Notes: generated from the letters alone by a model not told the origin. Shown: positions 51,931 to 61,642, counted from the stretch's first letter. The stretch: DNA of 64,000 bases from Aedoeadaptatus coli (GCF_900343085.1 NZ_OPYI01000004.1:83795-147794); one strand, 5' to 3'. Program-made: numbers and translations.

Positions 51931-54804
51931 CTATCGGTTTAAACTTTCGTAGCGATCGAAGGCATTTGTTTCTTTTAATGCGGCCTCGGATCCCATGGCA
52001 ACCATTTGCTCTTCCGCCATTAAGGCGTCCAGCATGTCGCCGTAGCCTCTTAGGTCCTCTACCGTGGTGGCCAGAGCCTGATTTCGAAGGGCCTCGATCT
52101 CTTCCTTGCTCGTGCCGTTTAAGAAGCGTTTAAAGTCCAAGATGCCGTAGGCGGCCGGCGCCATGTGGGGATCGAAGGTGTTCATGACCCCGATAATCAT
52201 ATCGGCTAAATCGCGATCGGAAAGCTCCAGGGCGCGGAGGAAATCTCCCATGCCGTCGTAGGCGGCGATGGTTTGGGCAACGTGGGGATCGCGGTAGGAG
52301 TAGGTGGCCACATTGCCGCTTTTTGCGATGCGAATGCCGGCACCGTAGGCGCCGCCCTTGGCGCGAATTTCCCGGTGCAAATAGAGATTGCTGATCACAT
52401 TGGCGAGGACCGCCATATCGCCGCTGTACGCTTTATTCAGGGCCTTAAAATTGCCGCCCTTGGCGATGTAGTTGACCTGAGAGTTCAAGGTAAAGGCTTC
52501 GCGCACCTTTTCCGGCTGAAAGGCTACGGCATAATCTTCGGCGCCGAGATTTTTAAAGGACGCTAAGAAGGGCGCAATGGCTTTTTCAGCGGCGGGCAGA
52601 TCGTCTTCTTCGGCGATGAGATTGGCCGTGAGGCGATCTTTCGCGAATAGTTTTTTCGCCACGCTTTCAAGTTTTTTCCCGGCACCGTCGTAATCTTTTT
52701 TATCCACCAAGTCGCAGACGAAGTCGAAGAAGGAAAGGCCGTTCATCAAATCGTCCACATAGGCGCTCTCGCTGAAGTGGGTGCGCACGCGATTGGACAC
52801 GATGAGGTGGCCCGATTGCAGGAGGGTGTTGGCGATGTCCGCCTTGAGTCCTTCTACAATCGTCTTGAGCCTGTTGGCGTCCGTTAAGTGGCTCTTCGTG
52901 AGGATTTCATCCAACACGGCGTAGCCCCTTTCCAGTTGCCTCGGCAGGGCGCCGGTGGAGATAAAGAAGTAGGGTTTGTAGCCGTCGTCGGTTTCTTCAA
53001 CCGGCGTGTCGAAGGTGAAGCCGCCGCCTGAGAGGAAGATTTCCGTTTCCAGGGCCGCCTCGTCGTAGTTTTCCGTGGCCACTTTCGTAAAGACTTCCCC
53101 TAAGAGGGAGGCATAGGCCAATTCCTCTTCCGACAAATGGCCCATGTCGAAGGCCAGATTCGTGTAGACGATGCCGTTGGTGTTTAAGGGGTTTTTCATC
53201 GTGGTCACGCCGCAGGTTTCGGTGACGGTGCGGGGAATCTCCGTAATTCCGTCTGCCAAATCCTTTAAATCCAGCTTCGGAATCGTGGCCTTGGCCTCGG
53301 CGGAATCCGGGGCCATTTGATAGGCTCTGAGCGCTTCGACCAAGCTTTCGATGTCTTTTTTCTCTTCATCGGACAATGCGGCGAGATCCGCTTTTTGTTT
53401 TGCGGCCAGGGCGTCGTCTTCCTTTTTTTGCTTGCCCTTCTCCGGCGCCACGTTCATGAAGAAGCGGTGGGTGGGCTCGAGGAAAAATTCCCGGATCTTT
53501 TGTTGGTAATAGTCCGTGCCGATTTTTTCACGGAGCTTTTTCAAAAGAGGCAAGAGTTCCAAGCCGTCCAGGGGGCTTTGGCCGTAGAGCCAAGTGTTTA
53601 AGGCGCCGATGTAGGAGATTAAATCGGCGTGGCTGCCGCCGCCTCTTCGCACGGTAAATTCAAATTTCTCCAGCGTCGCTTCAAGTACATCCTCGTCGAT
53701 GCCCTCGTCGGCGAGGCGGGCCAAGGTATCCGTGACGATGGATTTAAATTCCTCGTAGCGATTTTCCTCTGCGCGGTAGGCCACCACGGCAAAGTCCCAG
53801 GTGTTTGTGACGGAAAGTTCAGAATACACGTCTTCGCCGATGCCTGCCGCCTGCAGAGGCTTTTTCAAGAGGCCGTTTTCCGATTCGATCAACAGTTCCT
53901 GGAAGAAATTGCGCAGCAAGAGATCCTCCGGCGTGGGATCCACCTTGGCGGTGAGGGCGAAGGCGAAGTAATTTTTCCCCGCGGGATCTTCCTCCTCGCT
54001 TAAATCGTAGGTGGCTTGAAATTCCTGCGCCTCGTCGTAGAAAGCGTGGCCTTGAATGGCCGAGTCGGGATCCTCGGAATCGAAGCGGCTTAAATATTCC
54101 CTGTCTAAATAATCCAGGCGCTCGTCGAAATCCAAATCCCCGGCCAGGAGAATGTAGCTGTTGGAGGGGTGGTAGTAGCGCGAGTGGAAGTCCAAAAAGG
54201 CGTCGTAGGTGAGCTCGGGAATGTTTTTCGGATTGCCTCCGGAATCGTGGGAATAGGTGCCCGTCGGGTGGAGTTTTTCCCGAATCATGTCGCTGATGCG
54301 ATTGTTGGGATCGGAGTAGACGCCCTTCATCTCGTTAAAGACCACGCCGTTTGCCACGAGGCGGTCTTCCTGAATCTCCGGATGCCAGCCTTCCTGGTAA
54401 AAGATCTTGGGATTTTCCTTCATGGCCGGATAAAAGACCGCGTCCAGATACACGTCCATCAGTTGATTAAAGTCCTTTTCATTTCGCGAGCTGATGGGGT
54501 AGAGGGTCTTGTCCGGATAGGTCATGGCATTTAAAAAAGTCTGCACGCTGGATGCCACCATGTCCATAAAGGGCTCCTTCGTCTTGTATTTTCGCGACCC
54601 CGACAGGGTGGAGTGCTCCACAATGTGAGCGACACCGGTGGAATCTTCCGGCGGCGTTTTAAAGCCGATGGAGAAGGTTTTGTTGTGGTTATGATTGTCG
54701 ATGAGGAGGATTTCTGCTCCCGTTTGATTGTGCTTTAAAAGAGAAACTTCGCCATGCAATTCGTCGATGGTTCGCTTTTCGATTAATGTATATTTTTCGT
54801 TCAT
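51931..54804 (-). CDS. M16C-family zinc metalloprotease (presequence protease/Cym1-like)
   Basis: This 957-residue intracellular peptidase likely digests short unstructured peptides. The inverted zinc motif HIVEH is at residues 60-64, with the ligand Glu expected about 76 residues on. The protein has four alpha-beta repeats, an M16C-associated linker with a charged helical hairpin (around 440-500) and the second-half contact residues GGAYGAG near 833. No signal peptide is visible. Start ATG 54804 follows AATAGGAG; the longer in-frame reading to 54831 overlaps that ribosome site. It stands alone between convergent ftsH and divergent oxidoreductase genes. Confidence 0.93.
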   Translation of the reverse strand: MNEKYTLIEKRTIDELHGEVSLLKHNQTGAEILLIDNHNHNKTFSIGFKTPPEDSTGVAHIVEHSTLSGSRKYKTKEPFMDMVASSVQTFLNAMTYPDKTLYPISSRNEKDFNQLMDVYLDAVFYPAMKENPKIFYQEGWHPEIQEDRLVANGVVFNEMKGVYSDPNNRISDMIREKLHPTGTYSHDSGGNPKNIPELTYDAFLDFHSRYYHPSNSYILLAGDLDFDERLDYLDREYLSRFDSEDPDSAIQGHAFYDEAQEFQATYDLSEEEDPAGKNYFAFALTAKVDPTPEDLLLRNFFQELLIESENGLLKKPLQAAGIGEDVYSELSVTNTWDFAVVAYRAEENRYEEFKSIVTDTLARLADEGIDEDVLEATLEKFEFTVRRGGGSHADLISYIGALNTWLYGQSPLDGLELLPLLKKLREKIGTDYYQQKIREFFLEPTHRFFMNVAPEKGKQKKEDDALAAKQKADLAALSDEEKKDIESLVEALRAYQMAPDSAEAKATIPKLDLKDLADGITEIPRTVTETCGVTTMKNPLNTNGIVYTNLAFDMGHLSEEELAYASLLGEVFTKVATENYDEAALETEIFLSGGGFTFDTPVEETDDGYKPYFFISTGALPRQLERGYAVLDEILTKSHLTDANRLKTIVEGLKADIANTLLQSGHLIVSNRVRTHFSESAYVDDLMNGLSFFDFVCDLVDKKDYDGAGKKLESVAKKLFAKDRLTANLIAEEDDLPAAEKAIAPFLASFKNLGAEDYAVAFQPEKVREAFTLNSQVNYIAKGGNFKALNKAYSGDMAVLANVISNLYLHREIRAKGGAYGAGIRIAKSGNVATYSYRDPHVAQTIAAYDGMGDFLRALELSDRDLADMIIGVMNTFDPHMAPAAYGILDFKRFLNGTSKEEIEALRNQALATTVEDLRGYGDMLDALMAEEQMVAMGSEAALKETNAFDRYESLNR

Positions 54805-54914
54805 AAATTCACTCCTATTCCAATGATTCATACCCGAAGCGGGCGGTGAAAATCAAAAAAAGCGTTAAGATTCCCGACCGTCTGCATCCACGTCCGACGT
54901 ACACGGAAAATGTA

Positions 54915-54923
54915 TGCTATAAT
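54915..54923 (+). promoter_or_regulatory. Extended -10 promoter of the SAF oxidoreductase gene
   Basis: TGC precedes a perfect TATAAT (54918-54923), 25 bases before ATG 54949. Confidence 0.55.
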
Positions 54924-54948
54924 TCTAAAGAATGATGGGAGGACAAAT

Positions 54949-56253
54949 ATGAAACTACAAGAAGATTTGTCTAAACGCGGTCCTATTCGCGTCGCCGTCG
55001 TCGGCGCCGGCTTAATGGGATCGGGATTGGTTGCACAATTAAAAATAATTCATAATATAGACGTCATCCTATGGTCGTCGAGACGAGAAGACGGCCTTGC
55101 GGCCAAGGCGAAAGAGGTGGGCCTAAACGAAGACACCTACGTGTTTGCCGATGATATAAAAGAGGCGGAGGCTCTTCTGGAAGAAGGGAAGATGATCCTC
55201 ACCACGGACAATTCCCTGGCTTGGCGACTGGACGGGGTGGATGCCATTTGCGACTGCGCCGGGAACACGGAAGCCGGCGCCTGCATCAACGAAAACGGAC
55301 TGGAGGCCGGCAAGCACATTATCAGTTTTAATGTGGAATGCGACGTGCTCCTCGGGCCCTACTTCTTGAAAAAGGCGAAAGAAAAGGGCCTGTGCTACAC
55401 GGGCACGGCGGGAGACGAACCCGGCGCCATCATGGAGCTGTATAATTTCGCGACATTTTTAGGTTTTCGCGTCGTCGCCGCGGGCAAGGGAAAAAACAAT
55501 CCCATGAATGTGGAAGCCACGCCGGCTACTTTAAAAGAAGAGGCGGAGAAAAAAGGCATCAGCCCCCGCATGCTGACCTCCTTTGTGGACGCCACCAACA
55601 CCATGGTCGAACTCAATGCCGTCGCGAACGCCACGGGTCTCTTGCCAGACGAAGGGGGCTGCGTGGGCATGCACGCTACCATAAATGATTTGAGCAAAAA
55701 ACTTCGCACGAAAGATTCAGGCGGGGAGATGAACCGCCCCGGCACGGTCAACTTCGTCCACGGCATCGCCCCCGGCGTCTTCGTCTCCGTAGAAAGCGAC
55801 GAGCCGATGATTCGTCGGGAAATGCCCTATTTATCCATGGGCGACGGGCCCAATTACATTTTTTATCGGCCCTATCACCTGACAAATATCGAAACCCCTT
55901 TGACAATAGCAAGAGCTGTTATGTATAATGAAGCCACCATCGCACCGGAGGTAGGTTATGTGGCCCACACCGTGGCCGTGGCGAAGAAAGACATGGAAGC
56001 GGGAGAAGCCATTGAAGGCATCGGATCCGCCACCTGCTACGGCACTTTGGTAGAGGCTGAGCGGGCCTACGAAGAAAATCTGCTTCCCATCGGGCTCATC
56101 GTCGGCGAAACGAAATTGGCCCGACCTGTAAAAAAAGGCGCGCCTCTGCGCCTGGACGATGTAGTTTTAGATAAAAGCAGCACCTTAGTAAAATTATTTA
56201 ATCGCGAACACGGTCGCTTTTACGCTTTACCGAAAAATATAAACATGGTATAA
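54949..56253 (+). CDS. NAD(P)-dependent homoserine dehydrogenase-like protein with C-terminal SAF domain
   Basis: The 434-residue protein starts with a Rossmann domain (IRVAVVGAGLMGSGLVAQL near 15-33), has a homoserine dehydrogenase-like catalytic region (CDCAGNTEAG, FNVECDVLLGPYF, GTAGDEPGA) and ends with a SAF-type domain (about 350-434; PIGLIVGETKLARPVKKGAP). Such fusions occur in carbohydrate or amino-acid catabolism, but the substrate is not evident. ATG 54949 follows GGGAGGACA. A strong promoter-like sequence lies inside its 3' part (55900-55929). The Rrf2 regulator follows 35 bases later. Confidence 0.8.
   Translation: MKLQEDLSKRGPIRVAVVGAGLMGSGLVAQLKIIHNIDVILWSSRREDGLAAKAKEVGLNEDTYVFADDIKEAEALLEEGKMILTTDNSLAWRLDGVDAICDCAGNTEAGACINENGLEAGKHIISFNVECDVLLGPYFLKKAKEKGLCYTGTAGDEPGAIMELYNFATFLGFRVVAAGKGKNNPMNVEATPATLKEEAEKKGISPRMLTSFVDATNTMVELNAVANATGLLPDEGGCVGMHATINDLSKKLRTKDSGGEMNRPGTVNFVHGIAPGVFVSVESDEPMIRREMPYLSMGDGPNYIFYRPYHLTNIETPLTIARAVMYNEATIAPEVGYVAHTVAVAKKDMEAGEAIEGIGSATCYGTLVEAERAYEENLLPIGLIVGETKLARPVKKGAPLRLDDVVLDKSSTLVKLFNREHGRFYALPKNINMV
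55900..55929 (+). promoter_or_regulatory. Near-consensus promoter inside the SAF oxidoreductase gene
   Basis: TTGACA (55900-55905) and TATAAT (55924-55929) both match consensus, 18 bases apart. It lies 360 bases before the Rrf2 gene and could drive Rrf2 and perhaps the ileS leader. Confidence 0.45.
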
Positions 56254-56288
56254 TATCGTACCTGATCATAAAAGGAGGATGTGACATT

Positions 56289-56705
56289 GTGAAGCTGACA
56301 CAGGAAATTGACTACGCCTTTCGTATTATCGCCCATTTGGCGGCAAACGAAGGCCAAGTGGTTGGCGCACCGACCATTGCCGAGGCCATGGGCGTACCTT
56401 CCAGGTTTACTTTGCGTATCTTGCGAAAGTTGAACATTGCCGGGCTGACCAAGTCACGGCGCGGCGCAAAAGGCGGTTACAGCCTGAACCGTCCGGCTGA
56501 ATCCATTTCGCTATACGATATTATATTGGCCATCGACGGTCCCATCGAGTTAAGCCGTTGCATGCACGCAAACGACCCTTACTGCAATCGGTTCAATTCC
56601 GAAGAGATCGAGGGATGCAAATTTCACCACAGCATTTACGGCTTGCAAGAAGACATCGTGGGCCGTCTCAAGGACATGACAATTACAAATTTCATCGATC
56701 AATAG
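56289..56705 (+). CDS. Rrf2-family transcriptional regulator, probable Fe-S sensor
   Basis: The 138-residue protein opens with MKLTQEIDYAFRIIAHLAAN, typical of Rrf2/IscR, with a winged HTH (GAPTIAEAMGVPSRFTLRIL, then SRRGAKGGYSL as wing). Three Cys with spacing CX7CX10C (residues about 91, 99 and 110) occupy the place of the Fe-S ligands in IscR/NsrR, so it may sense cluster state or redox. Start GTG 56289 follows AAAGGAGG at a long spacing. It lies between an SAF oxidoreductase and the ileS T-box. Target genes are unknown. Confidence 0.88.
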   Translation: MKLTQEIDYAFRIIAHLAANEGQVVGAPTIAEAMGVPSRFTLRILRKLNIAGLTKSRRGAKGGYSLNRPAESISLYDIILAIDGPIELSRCMHANDPYCNRFNSEEIEGCKFHHSIYGLQEDIVGRLKDMTITNFIDQ

Positions 56706-56706
56706 A

Positions 56707-56900
56707 AGCCGAAGACTTTTACTCCCTATTCACAGAGAGGCACAGGAGCTGAGAGGTGTCATTACAGTGAAAGTCGCATCACCTTCCTTAGAACCCTACG
56801 GGTCGTTCGCCGCGTTAAGGCTTTGAGTGATAGAATCCTATAAGTAGGGTGGTACCGCGTATAAAAGCGTCCCTTCGTCAACCGACGGAGGGGCTTTTTT
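56707..56900 (+). ncRNA. T-box riboswitch leader of ileS
   Basis: The invariant T-box AGGGTGGTACCGCG is at 56846-56859. Downstream is a terminator at 56866-56899 (stem CCCTTCGTC/GACGGAGGG with an AACC loop and seven T); the T-box would pair upstream to form the antiterminator. A CCTTA/TAAGG-closed stem at 56785-56820 is a stem III candidate. GAGAGGCAC and CTGAGAGGTG elements are Stem I-like, and ATC in GCATCACC (56778-56780) is the best specifier for uncharged tRNA-Ile. Stem I looks short. High uncharged tRNA-Ile should allow ileS transcription. Confidence 0.9.
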
Positions 56901-56928
56901 TATAGATTTTTTGAAAAAGGAGAGAATT

Positions 56929-59900
56929 ATGGCAAAGTTTAAAACACTGTCCAAGGACATCGCCGACGTGCGTGAAAAACGCATCGTCGACTTCTGGCAA
57001 GACATGGATCTGTTGAAACGGTCCGTGGAAATCCGAGAAGGTAAGGACGATTTTATCTTTTACGAAGGGCCTCCGACGGCCAACGGCAAACCGGGCATTC
57101 ACCACGTCATGGCGAGAACCTTAAAGGACTTAACTTGCCGCTATAAAACCATGCAGGGCTATCGGGTCAACCGAAAAGCCGGCTGGGATACCCACGGTCT
57201 GCCCGTGGAAATCGAAGTGGAAAAGAAGCTGGACCTTCACAATAAACAAGACATCGAAAAATACGGCATCGAAAAGTTCAACAAGAAGTGCCGGGAATCG
57301 GTCTTCGAATACGAAGGCCTGTGGCGGAAGATGACCGCCCGCATGGGCTATTTGGTGGATCTGGACGATCCCTACATCACCCTGAACAACACCTACATCG
57401 AAAGCGTCTGGCACATTTTAGATAAAATGTTTAACGACGGCCTCATCTATGAAGGCCACAAGATCCTGCCTTATTGCCCCCGTTGCGGCACGGGCCTCGC
57501 CTCCCACGAAGTGGCCCAAGGCTATCAGGAAGACAAGACGCCCACCATTACCATGAAATTCAAGGCCGTGGACGAAGATGCCTACTTCCTGGCATGGACC
57601 ACCACGCCCTGGACCGTACCCTCCAATGTGGCACTGGCCGTGCATCCCGATGTGGATTACGCGAAAGTAAAATACGCCGACGGCAATGTCTACTACCTGG
57701 CGAAAAATCTTTTGGACAAGGTGCTGAAAGATGAATACGAAGTCGTCGATGTGCTCAAGGGCAAGGATTTGGAAGGTCGCCGCTACGAACAGCTCATCGA
57801 CCAAATCCACGTGGACGGAAACGCCTTTGTCGTGGTCCTCGCCGATTACGTCACCACGGAAGACGGCACGGGCATCGTGCACACGGCGCCGGCTTTCGGG
57901 GAAGACGACTATCAAACGGGCCGCAGAAACGACCTGGCCTTCGTCAAACCCGTGGACGACGACGGGAACTTTACCGAAACCCAGTGGAAGGGCCAATTCG
58001 TTCACAGTGTTAACGAAGAAATCATCGACTACCTGAAAATGCAGGACAAAGTCTTCAGCAAGGAAACCATCGTCCACAACTATCCCCATTGCTGGCGCTG
58101 CAAGACGCCCTTAATCTACTACGCCCACCCCTCCTGGTACATCGAAGTCACTAAGATGAAAGATCAATTGGTGAAAAACAACAACGGCGTCGATTGGTAC
58201 CCGGATTTCGTCGGCGAAAAGCGCTTCGGCAACTGGCTTGAAAACTTAAACGACTGGGCCATCTCCCGGTCCAGATACTGGGGCACCCCCTTCCCGGTCT
58301 GGCGCTGCCCGGATTGCGGCAAGCTCCGCAGCATCGGAAGCATCAAGCAATTGGTGGAAGAATCCATCGAAGACATCGACGAAACCATCGAGCTGCACCG
58401 CCCCTATGTAGATGATGTGCATCTTCGATGCGAATGCGGCGGCGCCATGGAAAGAGAAACCGACGTCATCGACTGCTGGTTCGACTCCGGGGCCATGCCC
58501 TTCGCTCAATGGCACTATCCCTTTGAACACAAAGAGGACTTCGACAAACTCTTCCCCGCCGATTTCATCAGCGAAGGCATCGACCAAACCCGCGGCTGGT
58601 TCTACTCCCTCTTGGCCATCTCCACCTACATGACCGGCAAGGCGCCCTACAAGAGCGTTCTGGTCAACGACCTGATCCTGGATAAAGACGGCAAGAAAAT
58701 GAGTAAATCCCGCGGCAACACCGTATCGCCCACAGAACTCTTCGAAGAATACGGCGCCGATGCCGTGCGCTGGTACCTCATGTACGTTTCCCCGCCGTGG
58801 ACGCCGACGAAATTCGACGAAGACGGCCTGCGGGAAGTGAACGGGAAATTCTTCCGCTCCCTGAGAAACATCCACAATTTCTTTACCATGTACGCCAACA
58901 TCAACGACGTGGACCCGAGAGAAATCACCGACGTCACCTATGACGAAATCGACCGCTGGATGCTCTCAAAATACAACAGCCTCTTGAAATCCGTCATCGA
59001 AAACATGGAAATCCACGAAGTGACGAAAGTGGTTCGCGACATTCAGGATTTCGTGGCGGAAGATCTGTCCAACTGGTACATCCGCAGAAACAGACGCCGC
59101 TTCTGGGACGAAGAAGACAGCCCCTCTCGGGATGCGGTGTTTAAGACGACCTACGACATCCTTCTCGGCATTGCAAAAATGATCGCCCCCTTCGCGCCCT
59201 TTATCGCCGAAGAATTTTACCAAACCCTCGACGGCGGCGAAAGCGTCCACTTAACGGACTATCCCACCGTGGATGAGATGGCCATCGACGAAAAACTGGA
59301 AGAAAAAATGGCCATCGTTCGTCAATTGGTCACCCTGGGCCGCGCCGGTCGCGAAAACGCCAAGATCAAAGTGCGTCAACCTCTGGGCGAAGTCTTGGTG
59401 GACGGGGACTTAAAACCCATCATCGGCGATCTCACCGATTTGATTAAAGAAGAGCTTAATGTAAAAGAGCTCGTCTTCTCCGACGACCTGACCGAATACA
59501 TGACTTACAGCTTAAAGCCCAACTTCCAAGAAGTGGGCAGAAAGTTCGGTCCCAAGATCAAGGACTTCCAAAAGAACTTGGCCGCAAGCGACGCCAAGGC
59601 CCTTTACGACGAGCTGAAAAAGGGCAGCGTCACCATGAACCTAAACGGCGAAGACACGGAAGTCAGCTTGGACGACGTTCTCGTGGATATTTCCTCTAAG
59701 GAAGGCTTCGACGTCTGCATGGAAGACAATCTCTTCGTGATCCTGGATACGGAACTTACCAAGGAATTAATCGCCGAAGGCTACGTCCGCGAATTTATCT
59801 CCAAGGTTCAAAAACAAAGAAAGGCCAACGACTACGAAGTCACCGACCACATCGCCATCGCTTACGACGCCGAGGGCGACGTAAAGGCCGCTTTGGAAGA

Positions 59901-60018
59901 GGCGAAAGAACAAATCATGGAAGAAACCTTGGCGGATGCCATGGAACTGAAATCCGTGGATGCGAAGAAAACCGACTTAAACGACGGCGCCATCGCCTTC
60001 GTTCTCGAACGCATCTAA
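56929..60018 (+). CDS. ileS: Isoleucyl-tRNA synthetase, type 2 (eukaryote-like)
   Basis: The 1029-residue enzyme charges tRNA-Ile. The class I signature reads PPTANGKPGIHH (residues about 46-57), the form found in type 2 IleRS rather than the PPYANG..HIGHA of type 1. KMSKSRGN is near 589-596. The CP1 editing domain has TTPWTVPSN, and cysteine pairs (CPRCG, CWRCK, CPDCG) suggest zinc sites. The long C-terminal domain also fits type 2. Type 2 enzymes are known to be poorly inhibited by mupirocin. ATG 56929 follows AAGGAGAG. Confidence 0.95.
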   Translation: MAKFKTLSKDIADVREKRIVDFWQDMDLLKRSVEIREGKDDFIFYEGPPTANGKPGIHHVMARTLKDLTCRYKTMQGYRVNRKAGWDTHGLPVEIEVEKKLDLHNKQDIEKYGIEKFNKKCRESVFEYEGLWRKMTARMGYLVDLDDPYITLNNTYIESVWHILDKMFNDGLIYEGHKILPYCPRCGTGLASHEVAQGYQEDKTPTITMKFKAVDEDAYFLAWTTTPWTVPSNVALAVHPDVDYAKVKYADGNVYYLAKNLLDKVLKDEYEVVDVLKGKDLEGRRYEQLIDQIHVDGNAFVVVLADYVTTEDGTGIVHTAPAFGEDDYQTGRRNDLAFVKPVDDDGNFTETQWKGQFVHSVNEEIIDYLKMQDKVFSKETIVHNYPHCWRCKTPLIYYAHPSWYIEVTKMKDQLVKNNNGVDWYPDFVGEKRFGNWLENLNDWAISRSRYWGTPFPVWRCPDCGKLRSIGSIKQLVEESIEDIDETIELHRPYVDDVHLRCECGGAMERETDVIDCWFDSGAMPFAQWHYPFEHKEDFDKLFPADFISEGIDQTRGWFYSLLAISTYMTGKAPYKSVLVNDLILDKDGKKMSKSRGNTVSPTELFEEYGADAVRWYLMYVSPPWTPTKFDEDGLREVNGKFFRSLRNIHNFFTMYANINDVDPREITDVTYDEIDRWMLSKYNSLLKSVIENMEIHEVTKVVRDIQDFVAEDLSNWYIRRNRRRFWDEEDSPSRDAVFKTTYDILLGIAKMIAPFAPFIAEEFYQTLDGGESVHLTDYPTVDEMAIDEKLEEKMAIVRQLVTLGRAGRENAKIKVRQPLGEVLVDGDLKPIIGDLTDLIKEELNVKELVFSDDLTEYMTYSLKPNFQEVGRKFGPKIKDFQKNLAASDAKALYDELKKGSVTMNLNGEDTEVSLDDVLVDISSKEGFDVCMEDNLFVILDTELTKELIAEGYVREFISKVQKQRKANDYEVTDHIAIAYDAEGDVKAALEEAKEQIMEETLADAMELKSVDAKKTDLNDGAIAFVLERI

Positions 60019-60021
60019 GGC

Positions 60022-60624
60022 ATGAAGCTTTATATTCTGCGCCACGCCGAAACGGAGTGGAACAGAGCGGATCGGATTCAGGGGCAGATGGATTCGCCCA
60101 TTACCCGGGAGGGAGAAGAGGCCATGGCCGCCATGGCGGTGCGCCTCGCCTCCGTGCCCTTCGATTGCTGCTACACCTCGGATCTTCCCAGGGCGCGAAA
60201 AACGGCCGAAGGCTTGCTAAAATTCCGCCCCGTGCCCATAATAGAAGAAGAGGCACTGCGGGAATTGCCCTTGGGCCCCTGGGAAGGGATGCTCTTTAAA
60301 GAGATCTTAAACGATCCCCTGGCCCAAGCCTATTTAAAGGCGCCGGAAACCTATCACCGCGAAGGCTTTATGGATTTTCACGATCTCTACGACAAGCTTC
60401 GCGCCTTCATCGGGCGGCTCGAGGGATCGGGCCACGAGCATGTGCTTATCGTCGGCCACGGCGTGAGCATACGGGCCCTCTACCACGTCATAGAAGGCGT
60501 GGCGGTGAAGGATTTCTGGTCCCGGCCCATTGCCGAAAGCATGGGTCTCGGTATCTGCGCCTACGAAAAGGGCGCCTGGCACGTGCTTCGTCGAGCCGAT
60601 AGAGAAGATGGATTGTCTTATTGA
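60022..60624 (+). CDS. Histidine phosphatase (phosphoglycerate mutase-like) superfamily protein
   Basis: The 200-residue protein has the branch-1 signature LRHAETEWNRADRIQGQMDSP (phospho-His near residue 8; the usual RHG reads RHA), TSDLPRARKTAEGL near 52-65, the acid-region REL near 82, and the second catalytic His in IVGHGVSIRALYH near 141-153. The broad group includes PhoE, GpmB and CobC-like phosphatases; the substrate cannot be chosen by eye. It starts 3 bases after ileS. The PLP enzyme gene follows after 8 bases, so the two are probably cotranscribed. Confidence 0.88.
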   Translation: MKLYILRHAETEWNRADRIQGQMDSPITREGEEAMAAMAVRLASVPFDCCYTSDLPRARKTAEGLLKFRPVPIIEEEALRELPLGPWEGMLFKEILNDPLAQAYLKAPETYHREGFMDFHDLYDKLRAFIGRLEGSGHEHVLIVGHGVSIRALYHVIEGVAVKDFWSRPIAESMGLGICAYEKGAWHVLRRADREDGLSY

Positions 60625-60632
60625 GGTGTTCA

Positions 60633-61610
60633 ATGAAAAAATTATCTTTAGCCAATACGCCGACGCGCATCGAACAGGTGCAGCTGATGGATGCGGATCT
60701 GCCGGTGAATCTATTTGTAAAACGAGACGACATGACCGGCGTCTCCGTTACGGGAAATAAAATCAGAAAACTGGAATACTTGCTTCAACAGGCCCTGGAC
60801 GAAGGCGCTACGGACATCATTACCACCGGCGCCGTGGGCAGCAACCACGCCCGGGCCACGGCCATGGCCTGCGCCCGATTGGGCTTTCAATGCCATCTGC
60901 TTTTGGTGGGCCCCGAAGACGCCCCCGATGAAGGAAATCTCTTCTTGGATCGCCTGGCCGGCGCCGACGTGCGCTTTATTGGCCAAGAAGAATACGACGC
61001 CCGCCGCGACGAGGTCATGAACGCGTGGAAAGAGGAACTGGACGGGGAGGGAAAAAGCACCCTCATCATTCCCGTGGGCGGCAGCAATGGCCTGGGAAGC
61101 TTCGGCTACGTGGACTGCTTCGATGAAATCCTCGCCCAGGAAAAAGACATGGGCATCACCTTCGACGTTCTGGTCTGCGTCGCGGGAAGCGCCGGGATGC
61201 TGGCGGGTCTCGCCTACGGAAACGCCCTTCGGGAGTCGAAAAAAGAAATTATCGGCTTCTCCGTCGCCGCGCCGGCCTTTGTTATCGAGGAGAAATTGCT
61301 TCCCCGCATCGTCTCGGAGATGAACGAATTAAAGGGCACAAATCTCGCCGCCGAAGCCACGGTCATCGACGACTACGTGGGCCGGGGCTACGCCTTGAGC
61401 CGAGAGGAAGAGCTGGAATTTATTTGGGACTTCGTCTCCCAAACGGGCATTATTTTAGATCCCGTCTACACGGGAAAAGCCATGTACGGCACGGTGTCCG
61501 AGATCCTGAACGGGCGCTGGGAGGACAAAGAAAATATCCTCTTTATCCACTCCGGCGGCGCCTTCGGATGGACGGGCGAGCAAATCCGCGCCCTATTGCG
61601 AAAAGAATAA
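60633..61610 (+). CDS. D-cysteine desulfhydrase/ACC deaminase-family PLP enzyme
   Basis: This 325-residue fold type II PLP enzyme has the N-terminal LANTPTRIEQV, the PLP lysine in VTGNKIRKLEYLLQQAL (Lys near residue 44), VGSNHARATAMACARLG, the phosphate loop VGGSNGLGSFGYVDC near 151-165 and VCVAGSAGMLAGLAYGN. These are features of the D-cysteine desulfhydrase and ACC deaminase group, which breaks D-cysteine to pyruvate, sulfide and ammonia. The two activities cannot be separated by eye. ATG 60633 follows GAGGTG. A terminator follows. Confidence 0.88.
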   Translation: MKKLSLANTPTRIEQVQLMDADLPVNLFVKRDDMTGVSVTGNKIRKLEYLLQQALDEGATDIITTGAVGSNHARATAMACARLGFQCHLLLVGPEDAPDEGNLFLDRLAGADVRFIGQEEYDARRDEVMNAWKEELDGEGKSTLIIPVGGSNGLGSFGYVDCFDEILAQEKDMGITFDVLVCVAGSAGMLAGLAYGNALRESKKEIIGFSVAAPAFVIEEKLLPRIVSEMNELKGTNLAAEATVIDDYVGRGYALSREEELEFIWDFVSQTGIILDPVYTGKAMYGTVSEILNGRWEDKENILFIHSGGAFGWTGEQIRALLRKE

Positions 61611-61618
61611 ACGGGAGA

Positions 61619-61642
61619 AACGAGCTTCGGCTCGTTTTTTTC
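61619..61642 (+). terminator. Terminator after the PLP enzyme gene
   Basis: Stem AACGAGC/GCTCGTT with a TTCG loop and seven T. Confidence 0.9.
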
